From Bacteroidota bacterium (GTDB lineage Bacteria > Bacteroidota > Bacteroidia > Chitinophagales > Chitinophagaceae), in assembly GCA_947460795.1 (NCBI GenBank), contig CANHJA010000140.1, positions 1 through 6,081 on the forward strand: a DNA stretch of 6,081 bases. The letters run 5' to 3'. A program made the position numbers and the translations under genes. Under the pieces are notes generated by a model. The model saw only the letters and a program-made list of their open reading frames with translations, did not search any database and was not told where the DNA came from. Shown here in pieces: positions 1 to 5,833 of this stretch (the first letter of the stretch is position 1; the number at the start of each line of letters is the position of its first letter).

Positions 1-1
1 G

Positions 2-541
2 TATTATCTAATTTTATTTTTTGGAATCATTGCATTCATTTCTGGTAAATTTTATATTGCAAATTATTATTACAATGCAAGCATTTCACGTTCAGAAAAT
101 ATAAAACGTCCTTTGATAAAAGAAATGAAAGTCCTAAATATTAATTTAGATACCGTAGTTGTAAAAACGGATAATTATGCAGTAACTGTAATAAATTGGG
201 GATTTATTGATTGCCTGCCTTGTAATAATTTAGATGAAACATTTGAAGAAAACATTGTACCAAAGTATCAAAATAATAAAAATATTTTTTTAGGTAAATT
301 TAATATTGCTGATAGCATCTCAAGAATTGATTATTTTACTAAAGGGGAATATCGAAATCATTATTACCTTGATAAGGATTTTAAAAATTACAAATTAATT
401 GAAAATAAAGGCTATCCAGTTACAATAGTTGTAAACAACATAGGTGAAATTGTTTACCGATATGACGGATATAATGTAAGTGATAAACAAAATTACATAA
501 ATGACTTAACAAAAATCATTGACTCTTTAACTACAAAATAA
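2..541 (+). CDS. Membrane-anchored thioredoxin-fold protein (TlpA/DsbE-like), 5' end missing
   Basis: Probably a thiol-disulfide or redox protein acting on the outer face of the cytoplasmic membrane. The frame is open to the left edge with no stop and no ATG before base 125. The in-frame TTG at 113 is therefore unlikely to be the start, and the gene begins upstream of the window; 179 residues are visible. Numbering from the first visible codon, residues 1-24 are a hydrophobic segment (YYLILFFGIIAFISG...), read as a signal anchor. A strand ending in INWG is followed by a Cys-Leu-Pro-Cys motif (C71, C74; bases 212-223), where thioredoxins carry CxxC. The segment GYPVTIVVNNIGEIVYRYDG fits the cis-proline loop (P139) and the last strands of a TlpA-type fold. 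The WCxxC tryptophan is absent (Asp precedes the first Cys), so this is a divergent member. The stop lies one base before the next ATG, so the two genes are probably co-transcribed. The fold is fairly secure; substrate and direction of the redox reaction are unknown. Confidence 0.85.
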   Translation, partial: YYLILFFGIIAFISGKFYIANYYYNASISRSENIKRPLIKEMKVLNINLDTVVVKTDNYAVTVINWGFIDCLPCNNLDETFEENIVPKYQNNKNIFLGKFNIADSISRIDYFTKGEYRNHYYLDKDFKNYKLIENKGYPVTIVVNNIGEIVYRYDGYNVSDKQNYINDLTKIIDSLTTK

Positions 542-542
542 T

Positions 543-926
543 ATGAAATATCTATTAAAAATAATTAGCATAACATTAATATTGGGTAGCTGCAATTCTA
601 AAGTAGAAAATAGAAATTTAATCACAAAAAAAATAATTGACTTGGGGGAAATTAATCCTAAGGACACCATAAAATTTAATGTAGATATTAAGAATCCTAA
701 TACAGAAGATACAATTTTTATAAAAAAAATATCAAGTGATTGCAATTGCACTATTTTAGAAAGTGACAGCTTTTTTTTAAACCCACTTTCAACAATATCA
801 GTGAAAGGAGTTTTTATACCTAAAAAAGATGATACAGGATTGGTAGTAAAGAAAATATCAATAAATTCTACTGCAAGTTATCCTTTTAATTTAGTTGAAA
901 TAAAAGCTTCTGTGATGAGACAATGA
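543..926 (+). CDS. DUF1573-family lipoprotein
   Basis: A 127-residue predicted lipoprotein of unknown function. Residues 1-17 form a lipoprotein signal peptide: two Lys among the first six residues, a hydrophobic stretch (LLKIISITLI), and the lipobox L-G-S-C with lipidation expected at C17. The rest matches the DUF1573 pattern, a small Ig-like beta-sandwich. It has an IDLGEI opening strand, a FNVDIKNPNTEDT segment, then SSDCNCT (C67, C69) where the family has its Cys-Gly-Cys signature, then a stretch ending in VKGVFIPKKDDTG, and a final strand VEIKASV. Gly between the two cysteines is replaced by Asn here. The residues just after C17 (NSKVEN) show no obvious acidic surface-export signal, so a periplasm-facing location is inferred. 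It starts one base after the upstream thioredoxin-like gene, which suggests one operon and perhaps a redox relationship between CLPC and the Cys-x-Cys. The family assignment is good; the role is not known. Confidence 0.86.
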   Translation: MKYLLKIISITLILGSCNSKVENRNLITKKIIDLGEINPKDTIKFNVDIKNPNTEDTIFIKKISSDCNCTILESDSFFLNPLSTISVKGVFIPKKDDTGLVVKKISINSTASYPFNLVEIKASVMRQ

Positions 927-937
927 TCTATGTTTAA

Positions 938-972
938 ACCCAGGTAAAGTAATCTGCTATTTATACCTAGGT
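938..972 (+). terminator. Imperfect hairpin after the thioredoxin/DUF1573 pair
   Basis: ACCCAGGTA (938-946) pairs with TACCTAGGT (964-972) over nine positions with one C-A mismatch, around a 17-base loop. It lies 11 bases past the DUF1573 stop, where the end of the two-gene transcript is expected. The following TCTTGTAAAT is only a weak T-tract, so termination is uncertain. It could instead be an operator for the peptidase promoter, whose -7 element begins eight bases downstream. Confidence 0.4.
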
Positions 973-980
973 CTTGTAAA

Positions 981-988
981 TAAATTTG
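981..988 (+). promoter_or_regulatory. Bacteroidota-type -7 element for the S9 peptidase gene
   Basis: TAAATTTG is an exact match to the TAnnTTTG -7 consensus of the Bacteroidota primary sigma factor. It lies 28 bases before the ATG at 1017 and would give a leader of about 20 bases. No convincing TTG-type -33 element is present at the usual distance; the nearest is TCTG at 953-956. No Shine-Dalgarno sequence precedes the ATG (AAAGTTGTTAGAAT), as is usual in this phylum. Confidence 0.45.
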
Positions 989-1016
989 TATTTTGCATAC
1001 CTAAAGTTGTTAGAAT

Positions 1017-2954
1017 ATGAAAAAAATTATTGTATGTTGTTTGATTGCTTTGTGTAGTAAAAATACAAATGCTCAACAAAATTTAACTCCCGAAAAAATG
1101 TGGTCATTAGGTCGTGTGGCTACACAAGGTCTAAGTAAAGATGGTAACACAATTTATTACAGTGTTTCAGTTGCCGATACGAAAGAAAATAAAAGCAAAA
1201 CAAAATTCTATTCAATGCCTATAACTGGAGGCAATGCGGTAGAAATTTCTTCATTGCCAGTGGCTACGAATCCAGTGAAAGACAAAACGTTGGACAATGC
1301 TTCTATTTCTGCTGACGGGCGCTTAATGATTTTTTCGAAAGAAGTAAAACTTCAAAAAATATACGGACAAGAAAACTATCCTGAATTACAAAAATCCAAT
1401 GTGCTTGTTTATGACGATTTAAACCAACGTCATTGGGATACTTGGGAAGATGGTGCATACTCGCATGTATTTGTGGCACAAAACAAAAACGGCATGCCAG
1501 TGAATGAAATCGATATCATGAAAAATGAATTATTCGATTGTCCACAAAAGCCATTTGGTGGCGCCGAAGACTTGATGTTCGCTCCCGATAACAAATCGGT
1601 TATTTATGTAACTAAAAAGAAAAGCGGCATGGAATATGCCATTAGCACAAATACAGATATTTATAATTATAATTTAGCAACCCTAGAAACACAAAATTTA
1701 ACTGAAGGCATGGAAGGATATGACACAAACCCCGCTTTCAGTAAAGACGGAAACAACATGGCTTGGTTGAGTATGAAACAGGCCAATTGCGAAAGTGATA
1801 AAAATGAATTGTGGATAATGGATTGGGCAACAAAAACAAAACATAATTTAACAAAAGACTGGGATGAAACCATCAACAGTTTTGCATGGAGTAACGATGG
1901 GAAGCAAATTTATTTCATTGCTCCTTATCAAGGTACCGAACAATTATTTGAAGTAACAATTAATGAAGAATTTAACGGAGTGGTTCGTCAAATTACTAAA
2001 GGACCTTTTGATGTAAATGGCATTGCTGCTGAAACACCTACTTCTGTTATTGTAACAAGAACCGACATGAACCATGCCGCGGAAATTTATTCTGTTGCAA
2101 AAACATCAGGCGACATGACACAACTCACACACGTAAACGACGCTGCTTATAACAACATTAATATGTGTGAAGTAAAAGAACGCTATACACAATTAGAGAA
2201 TGGAGATAGCTTGTTTTCATGGGTAATTTATCCGCCTAATTTTGATTCTACAAAAAAATACCCTACCCTTTTATATTGTCAGGGAGGGCCTCAAAGTGCA
2301 CTTTCACAATTCTATTCTTTCCGTTGGAATTTTCAATTAATGGCAAGCCAAGGATATATTGTAATTGCACCGAACAGAACCGGAATGCCAGGTTGGGGAA
2401 CTAAATGGAATGCCGATATCAGTTTAGATTGGGGAGGAAATCCTATGCGCGATTACCTTGCTGCGATCGACAATATTTCTACTGAATCTTATGTTGATAC
2501 AGACCGACGTGGCGCTGTTGGTGCAAGTTATGGTGGCTATTCGGTATTTATGTTAGCTGGCATGCATGAGGGGCGATTTAAAACATTTATTGCACATGAT
2601 GGTTTGTTTGATTTAAAAAGCTGGTATGGCACAACCGAAGAATTGTGGTTCGCAAATTGGGACATTGGTGGGCCTTATTGGGAGCATAAAAACAAAGAAG
2701 CACGAAAATCGTACAACGAATTTAGCCCAAGTAATTTTGTTGAATACTGGACTTCACCAATATTAATTTATCAAGGTGGAATAGATTTTAGAGTTCCAAT
2801 TGAGCAAGGTTTACAAGCATTTCAGGCAGCAAAAATAAAAGGATTAAAAAGTCGATTTGTATATTTACCAGAAGAAAATCATTGGGTTTTAAAACCACAA
2901 AATGGATTAGCTTGGCAATATGAATTTTACAAATGGTTGAAAGAAACCTTGTAA
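1017..2954 (+). CDS. Secreted S9 family serine peptidase (DPP5/prolyl oligopeptidase-like)
   Basis: A 645-residue exported serine peptidase, probably releasing dipeptides or other short N-terminal units from oligopeptides outside the cytoplasm. Residues 1-19 form a Sec signal peptide (MKK, hydrophobic core, NTNA) with likely cleavage before QQ. Residues ~22-390 are a WD40/TolB-like beta-propeller with repeated SxDG-type turns (ISADG, FSKDG, WSNDG). Residues ~395-645 are the alpha/beta-hydrolase domain. The nucleophile Ser504 sits in GASYGGYS, followed by Asp590 in GGIDFRVP and His622 in EENHWVLKP, so the catalytic triad is complete and in the family order. The start LTPEKMWSLGRV resembles Bacteroidota dipeptidyl-peptidase 5 (S9C), and the length is close to that group's usual ~680; exact specificity is inferred. 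No C-terminal secretion-sorting domain is visible. The gene stands alone, converges with pnp, and is followed by strong terminator hairpins. An alternative is an acylaminoacyl-peptidase-like enzyme. Confidence 0.95.
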   Translation: MKKIIVCCLIALCSKNTNAQQNLTPEKMWSLGRVATQGLSKDGNTIYYSVSVADTKENKSKTKFYSMPITGGNAVEISSLPVATNPVKDKTLDNASISADGRLMIFSKEVKLQKIYGQENYPELQKSNVLVYDDLNQRHWDTWEDGAYSHVFVAQNKNGMPVNEIDIMKNELFDCPQKPFGGAEDLMFAPDNKSVIYVTKKKSGMEYAISTNTDIYNYNLATLETQNLTEGMEGYDTNPAFSKDGNNMAWLSMKQANCESDKNELWIMDWATKTKHNLTKDWDETINSFAWSNDGKQIYFIAPYQGTEQLFEVTINEEFNGVVRQITKGPFDVNGIAAETPTSVIVTRTDMNHAAEIYSVAKTSGDMTQLTHVNDAAYNNINMCEVKERYTQLENGDSLFSWVIYPPNFDSTKKYPTLLYCQGGPQSALSQFYSFRWNFQLMASQGYIVIAPNRTGMPGWGTKWNADISLDWGGNPMRDYLAAIDNISTESYVDTDRRGAVGASYGGYSVFMLAGMHEGRFKTFIAHDGLFDLKSWYGTTEELWFANWDIGGPYWEHKNKEARKSYNEFSPSNFVEYWTSPILIYQGGIDFRVPIEQGLQAFQAAKIKGLKSRFVYLPEENHWVLKPQNGLAWQYEFYKWLKETL

Positions 2955-2957
2955 TTC

Positions 2958-2974
2958 ATAGTGCGTATCACTAT
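2958..2974 (+). terminator. Short hairpin just after the S9 peptidase stop
   Basis: ATAGTG (2958-2963) and CACTAT (2969-2974) form a perfect 6-bp stem around the loop CGTAT, followed by TTT. It begins three bases after the stop codon. With so short a stem it is at best a weak terminator or an RNA 3'-end protecting structure for the peptidase transcript. Confidence 0.35.
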
Positions 2975-2978
2975 TTTC

Positions 2979-3004
2979 TAAAGTAAATAGCGGTACTTAC
3001 TTTA
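2979..3004. repeat. Second hairpin in the convergent gap
   Basis: TAAAGTAA (2979-2986) is the exact inverse of TTACTTTA (2997-3004). After one A-C mismatch a further TA/TA pair closes a GCGG loop, giving a 10-bp stem in total. There is no adjacent T-run on either strand. CTATTT (2971-2976) can also pair with AAATAG (2985-2990), so it competes with the first hairpin. The role is unknown; it probably folds in the 3' end of the peptidase mRNA. Confidence 0.4.
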
Positions 3005-3023
3005 AACTATTTTCATTCAATAA

Positions 3024-3054
3024 AAAAAGAGATTGTATAATACAATCTCTTTTT
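3024..3054. terminator. Bidirectional intrinsic terminator between the S9 peptidase gene and pnp
   Basis: Two perfectly complementary 15-base arms (3024-3038 and 3040-3054) surround base 3039. The core is GAGATTGTAT, an A, then ATACAATCTC. The stem is flanked by seven A's on the left (3022-3028) and five T's on the right (3050-3054), with more T's after 3055. Read rightwards it ends the peptidase transcript with a U-run; read leftwards it ends pnp, whose stop is 31 bases away, with an equivalent U-run. The realistic folded loop is 3-5 bases. Confidence 0.9.
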
Positions 3055-3084
3055 ATTTTTATTAAAATATAAAACTTATGCTTC

Positions 3085-5211
3085 TTATTTATCAGATGCT
3101 GGTTTTGGCAACAATACCTTACGAGAAAATTTAAACTTGCCTGTCTTAGGATCTGTACCCATTAATTTTACTTCTACTTTATCACCTTCTTTAAACACAC
3201 CATCCATTGTTTCTAAACGAGCCCAGCTAATTTCAGAAATGTGTAATAAACCTTGTTTGCCAGGTAAAAATTCTACAAACGCACCAAATGGCATAATAGA
3301 TTTCACTGTTGAGTTATATACTGAACCAACTTCTGGAACAGCTACAATTCCTTTAATCCAAGAAAGTGCTTTATCTAATCCTGCTTTTTCTTTAGAGAAA
3401 ATTTTAATGTGTCCTTTATTTCCAACTTCTTCAATGGAAACTGTTGTACCTGTTTCACGTTGAATTTCTTGAATAATTTTTCCGCCTGGCCCAATCACTG
3501 CACCAATGTATTCTTTATCAATTTCTAAAAATTCCATACGAGGAGCGTGTGGTTTTAAATCAGCACGTTTAGTAGGAATACAGTTATACATAGCATCTAA
3601 AATATGTAAACGTCCTTTATTTGCTTGTGCCAAAGCAGAACGCATCACGTCCATGCTCAAACCATCCACTTTAATATCCATTTGAATACCACAAATCCCA
3701 TTACGAGTACCTGTTACTTTAAAATCCATATCCCCTAAATGATCTTCATCTCCTAAAATATCAGTCAATACCACCCATTTTCCATCAGAAGGACGAGAAA
3801 TTAATCCCATGGCAACTCCAGAAACGTGGTTAGGAATTGGAACACCGGCATCCATCAAAGCCAATGAACCAGCGCAAACTGTTGCCATTGATGATGAACC
3901 ATTACTTTCTAAAATATCAGAAATGATACGAATAGTGTATGGGAACTTTTCTTTTGCAGGAATAACTTGTTTCAACGAACGTTGAGCTAAATTACCATGT
4001 CCAACTTCTCTACGACCAGGACCTCTCATTGGCTTAATTTCACCTGTTGAAAAAGGAGGGAAGTTATAGTGTAAATAAAAACTTGAATACTCGCTACCAT
4101 GCGCATCTTCAATCATTTTTTCATCTTCAGGAGTCCCCAAAGTTACTGTACTCAACGATTGAGTTTCACCACGGGTAAATAATGAAGTTCCATGAGGAGA
4201 AGGTAAATAATCTACTTCCATTTCTAGTGGACGAACCACATCTGGAGCTCTACCATCCAAACGAACTTTTTCATCAATCATCATATTACGGATGACGTCT
4301 TTCTCTAAATCGTGGAAATAATAACCAACCAAAGCGGCATCTTCTTCAGGCAATTCTCCTAAATGTTCTACCACCTCTTTTGCAATTGCTTTAAATGCAT
4401 CACTTCTATCATGTTTTGCAGAAGCAGATTTTGCAACGGTGTATACTTTATCTTTTGCAAATGCAATAATTTTTGCATTTAATTCCTCATTTCGATATGG
4501 TTTAGTATATTCTCTTTTTGCAGGAGAACCTAACATTTCCCATAATTCTTTTTGTGCTTGTACTTGAATTTTAATGGCGTTGTGCCCAGCTTCAATTGCT
4601 TGAATTAAATCTTCTTCGCTGCACTCTTTACTTTCACCTTCTACCATCATGATATTTTTATCAGTAGCAGCAATAATGAAATCCATATCCGACTCCAACA
4701 TTTGAGATCGAGTAGGGTTGATAATCATATTACCAGCGATACGTGAAACACGCACTTCTGAAATGATTTCTTGAATAGGAACATCAGACACTGCCAATGC
4801 AGCCGATGCAGCCAATGCAGCTAATGCATCTGGCATAATTTCTGGATCAGAAGAAACCAAAGTAACCAATACTTGTACGTCACATAAATAATCATCAGGA
4901 AATAAAGGACGCAATGCACGATCAATTAAACGTGAAATTAAAATTTCATTATCGCTTAATCTTCCTTCACGTTTGAAAAATGAACCTGGAATACGACCTG
5001 CTGATGCAAATTTTTCTTGGTAATCTACTGATAACGGGAAGAAAGACTGACCAGGTTTTGGTTCTTTATTGGCAACAACAGTTGCTAACAAAGCGCAGTT
5101 GCCCATTTTTACTAATACAGAACCATCTGCTTGACGAGCTAATTTTCCTGTTTCAATTGTTATTTGGCGACCATCGCCTATATCGAATGTTTTTGTTTTT
5201 AAATTAAACAT
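3085..5211 (-). CDS. pnp: Polynucleotide phosphorylase (PNPase)
   Basis: A cytoplasmic 3'-to-5' phosphorolytic exoribonuclease (RNA + phosphate to nucleoside diphosphates) that also adds 3' tails; a trimer in mRNA decay and RNA quality control. All 708 residues are present, the usual bacterial length. The domains in order are RNase PH-like 1 (~10-145, with FFKREGR and ISRLIDRALRPLFP), a helical linker (~150-310), RNase PH-like 2 (~315-545), KH (~555-620, loop IGPGG) and S1 (~625-698, with PFGAFVEF and GLLHISEIS). Active-site residues align with E. coli: R400/R401 and H405 in GRREVGH, the SSS phosphate site at 439-441, and D490, D496 and K498 in GDEDHLGDMDFKVTGT. The ATG is preceded by an A-rich leader without Shine-Dalgarno, and MFNLKTKTFDIGDG is a normal PNPase start. 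It lies downstream of rpsO, as in many bacteria, but a terminator between them suggests its own promoter. The gene appears intact. Confidence 0.99.
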   Translation of the reverse strand: MFNLKTKTFDIGDGRQITIETGKLARQADGSVLVKMGNCALLATVVANKEPKPGQSFFPLSVDYQEKFASAGRIPGSFFKREGRLSDNEILISRLIDRALRPLFPDDYLCDVQVLVTLVSSDPEIMPDALAALAASAALAVSDVPIQEIISEVRVSRIAGNMIINPTRSQMLESDMDFIIAATDKNIMMVEGESKECSEEDLIQAIEAGHNAIKIQVQAQKELWEMLGSPAKREYTKPYRNEELNAKIIAFAKDKVYTVAKSASAKHDRSDAFKAIAKEVVEHLGELPEEDAALVGYYFHDLEKDVIRNMMIDEKVRLDGRAPDVVRPLEMEVDYLPSPHGTSLFTRGETQSLSTVTLGTPEDEKMIEDAHGSEYSSFYLHYNFPPFSTGEIKPMRGPGRREVGHGNLAQRSLKQVIPAKEKFPYTIRIISDILESNGSSSMATVCAGSLALMDAGVPIPNHVSGVAMGLISRPSDGKWVVLTDILGDEDHLGDMDFKVTGTRNGICGIQMDIKVDGLSMDVMRSALAQANKGRLHILDAMYNCIPTKRADLKPHAPRMEFLEIDKEYIGAVIGPGGKIIQEIQRETGTTVSIEEVGNKGHIKIFSKEKAGLDKALSWIKGIVAVPEVGSVYNSTVKSIMPFGAFVEFLPGKQGLLHISEISWARLETMDGVFKEGDKVEVKLMGTDPKTGKFKFSRKVLLPKPASDK

Positions 5212-5229
5212 GGTATATGTTTTTAATTG

Positions 5230-5261
5230 TTTAGGAGTTTAGAGTTGTTTTAGGAGTTTAG
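5230..5261 (-). repeat. 13-base tandem direct repeat in the pnp leader
   Basis: TTTAGGAGTTTAG occurs exactly twice on the + strand, at 5230-5242 and 5249-5261, with a 19-base period. In the pnp sense direction it reads CTAAACTCCTAAA twice, the nearer copy ending 18 bases before the ATG. The shared flank TTGTTT extends the similarity with a one-base slip. The sense copies carry ACUCCU, which resembles the anti-Shine-Dalgarno rather than a ribosome binding site. The repeat itself is certain; its function is unknown. Confidence 0.8.
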
Positions 5262-5265
5262 TTTT

Positions 5266-5287
5266 ATTTAATCTTTTTTGATTAAAT
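5266..5287 (-). promoter_or_regulatory. Hairpin B in the pnp leader
   Basis: ATTTAATC (5266-5273) and GATTAAAT (5280-5287) are perfect inverse repeats around six T's on the + strand, which is an A6 loop in the pnp RNA. The sense strand continues with A-rich sequence and no U-run, so it is not a terminator for pnp-directed transcription. It is a plausible leader stem-loop or a protein operator; it lies 55 bases upstream of the start codon. Confidence 0.45.
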
Positions 5288-5310
5288 ATTATACAACACA
5301 CCGAAATCAA
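5284..5310 (-). promoter_or_regulatory. Weak candidate promoter for pnp
   Basis: On the sense strand a TTG (5310-5308) is followed after 16 bases by TAATATTT (5291-5284), a partial fit to TAnnTTTG, overlapped by TATAAT (5293-5288). A separate pnp promoter is expected because rpsO ends in a terminator, but this match is poor and the spacing short. Both elements partly overlap the two leader hairpins. Confidence 0.25.
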
Positions 5311-5327
5311 TCTTTAATTAGATTGAT
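5306..5327 (-). promoter_or_regulatory. Hairpin A upstream of pnp
   Basis: ATCAATCT (5306-5313) and AGATTGAT (5320-5327) are perfect inverse repeats around TTAATT. It has the same stem and loop length as hairpin B and a similar GATT/AATC core, with the two centres 40 bases apart. If transcription starts further upstream it folds in the pnp leader; otherwise the pair could be a DNA operator. Confidence 0.4.
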
Positions 5328-5375
5328 ACTTAAAAACACCTGTAAATATTTTTAAATGAAATACAATAGCTCTAT

Positions 5376-5407
5376 AAAAAGCAATTCCCAACCTTTGGAG
5401 TTGGGAA
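5376..5407 (-). terminator. Intrinsic terminator of rpsO
   Basis: In the sense direction TTCCCAAC (5407-5400) pairs perfectly with GTTGGGAA (5392-5385) around the seven-base loop TCCAAAG. TTGC and then a run of five T's follow (5380-5376). It starts 14 bases after the rpsO stop. The GC-containing 8-bp stem plus T-run makes it a good Rho-independent terminator, or an attenuator that lets part of the transcription continue into pnp. Confidence 0.85.
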
Positions 5408-5421
5408 CACTTTATAAAAAG

Positions 5422-5694
5422 TTATTTTCTTAATCCTAGTGTTACTAATAAAGCTCTGTAACCGGTTAGATTTGTTTTTTGTAAATATGTAAGTAAACTT
5501 TTACGTTGACCTACTAATTGGATTAAACCTCTGTTTGAGTTAAAATCTTTTTTATTTGTTTGCATGTGACCAGAAATATGTTTGATTCTTTCTGTTAACA
5601 TAGCAATTTGTGCTTCTGTAGACCCAGTGTTAGTTTCGCTACCACCGTGTGTTTTAAATAATTCTTTTTTGCGTTCGATTGTTAATACTGACAT
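5422..5694 (-). CDS. rpsO: 30S ribosomal protein S15
   Basis: A primary-binding protein of the small ribosomal subunit that binds the central-domain helices of 16S rRNA and helps form intersubunit bridge B4. The 90 residues match the family's normal 88-90. Visible signatures are NTGSTEAQIAMLTERI (res. ~22-37), IKHISGHMQTNKKDFNSNRG (37-56) and the C-terminal LGLRK. H43, D50 and S53 correspond to the rRNA-contacting His, Asp and Ser of the E. coli protein; the E. coli HHS triplet is FNS here. The ATG is preceded by ACTTTAAAG with no Shine-Dalgarno, and MSVLTIERK is a typical start. It lies upstream of pnp in the same direction, with 210 bases between them, and has its own promoter and terminator. 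It appears intact. Confidence 0.99.
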   Translation of the reverse strand: MSVLTIERKKELFKTHGGSETNTGSTEAQIAMLTERIKHISGHMQTNKKDFNSNRGLIQLVGQRKSLLTYLQKTNLTGYRALLVTLGLRK

Positions 5695-5730
5695 CTTTAA
5701 AGTATTAGGGTTTTAAATTTTAATTGAGTG

Positions 5731-5761
5731 CAAAAGTAAGGCATTTTTTTATACTATCCAA
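5731..5761 (-). promoter_or_regulatory. rpsO: Promoter of rpsO (Bacteroidota type)
   Basis: In the sense direction TTG (5761-5759) is followed after 20 bases by TACTTTTG (5738-5731), an exact match to the TAnnTTTG -7 element. Both sequences and their distance fit the primary sigma factor of Bacteroidota. Transcription should start about 5-8 bases further on, giving a leader of about 30 bases before the rpsO ATG. This is the best promoter in the window. Confidence 0.7.
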
Positions 5762-5833
5762 TTTGTTCCTAGTTTTTCCACAAAATAGACTTATATAATT
5801 ATTACTTATGTGAAATATTTTAAATATGATTAC

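Noticed and set aside
527..751. Open frame of 74 codons on the - strand across the DUF1573 gene
   Set aside because: It lies antisense to a clear lipoprotein gene, has no recognisable family or promoter, and is expected from AT-rich sequence.
1017..1073. Possible lipobox around the cysteines of the S9 peptidase signal peptide (IALC, C13)
   Set aside because: The residue before Cys is Leu rather than Gly, Ala or Ser, and an ordinary cleavage site (NTNA, then QQ) follows, so a soluble secreted form is more likely.
1667..1876. Open frame of 69 codons on the - strand inside the S9 peptidase gene
   Set aside because: It is a shadow of the propeller coding region; the sense protein is continuous and conserved.
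3137..3463. Open frame of 108 codons on the + strand opposite the pnp KH/S1 region
   Set aside because: It is antisense to conserved PNPase domains, has no start context, and resembles no known protein.
4980..5207. Open frame of 75 codons on the + strand opposite the pnp 5' end
   Set aside because: It is fully antisense to the conserved first RNase PH domain and shows no independent support.
5233..5257. AGGAG twice on the + strand, resembling Shine-Dalgarno sites
   Set aside because: No start codon with an open frame follows on the + strand, and the flanking genes read on the other strand. The sequence belongs to the direct repeat.
5815..5827. AT-only palindrome ATATTT-T-AAATAT after pnuC
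   Set aside because: It has no GC pairs and no T-run placed like a terminator, and is probably chance in AT-rich spacer.
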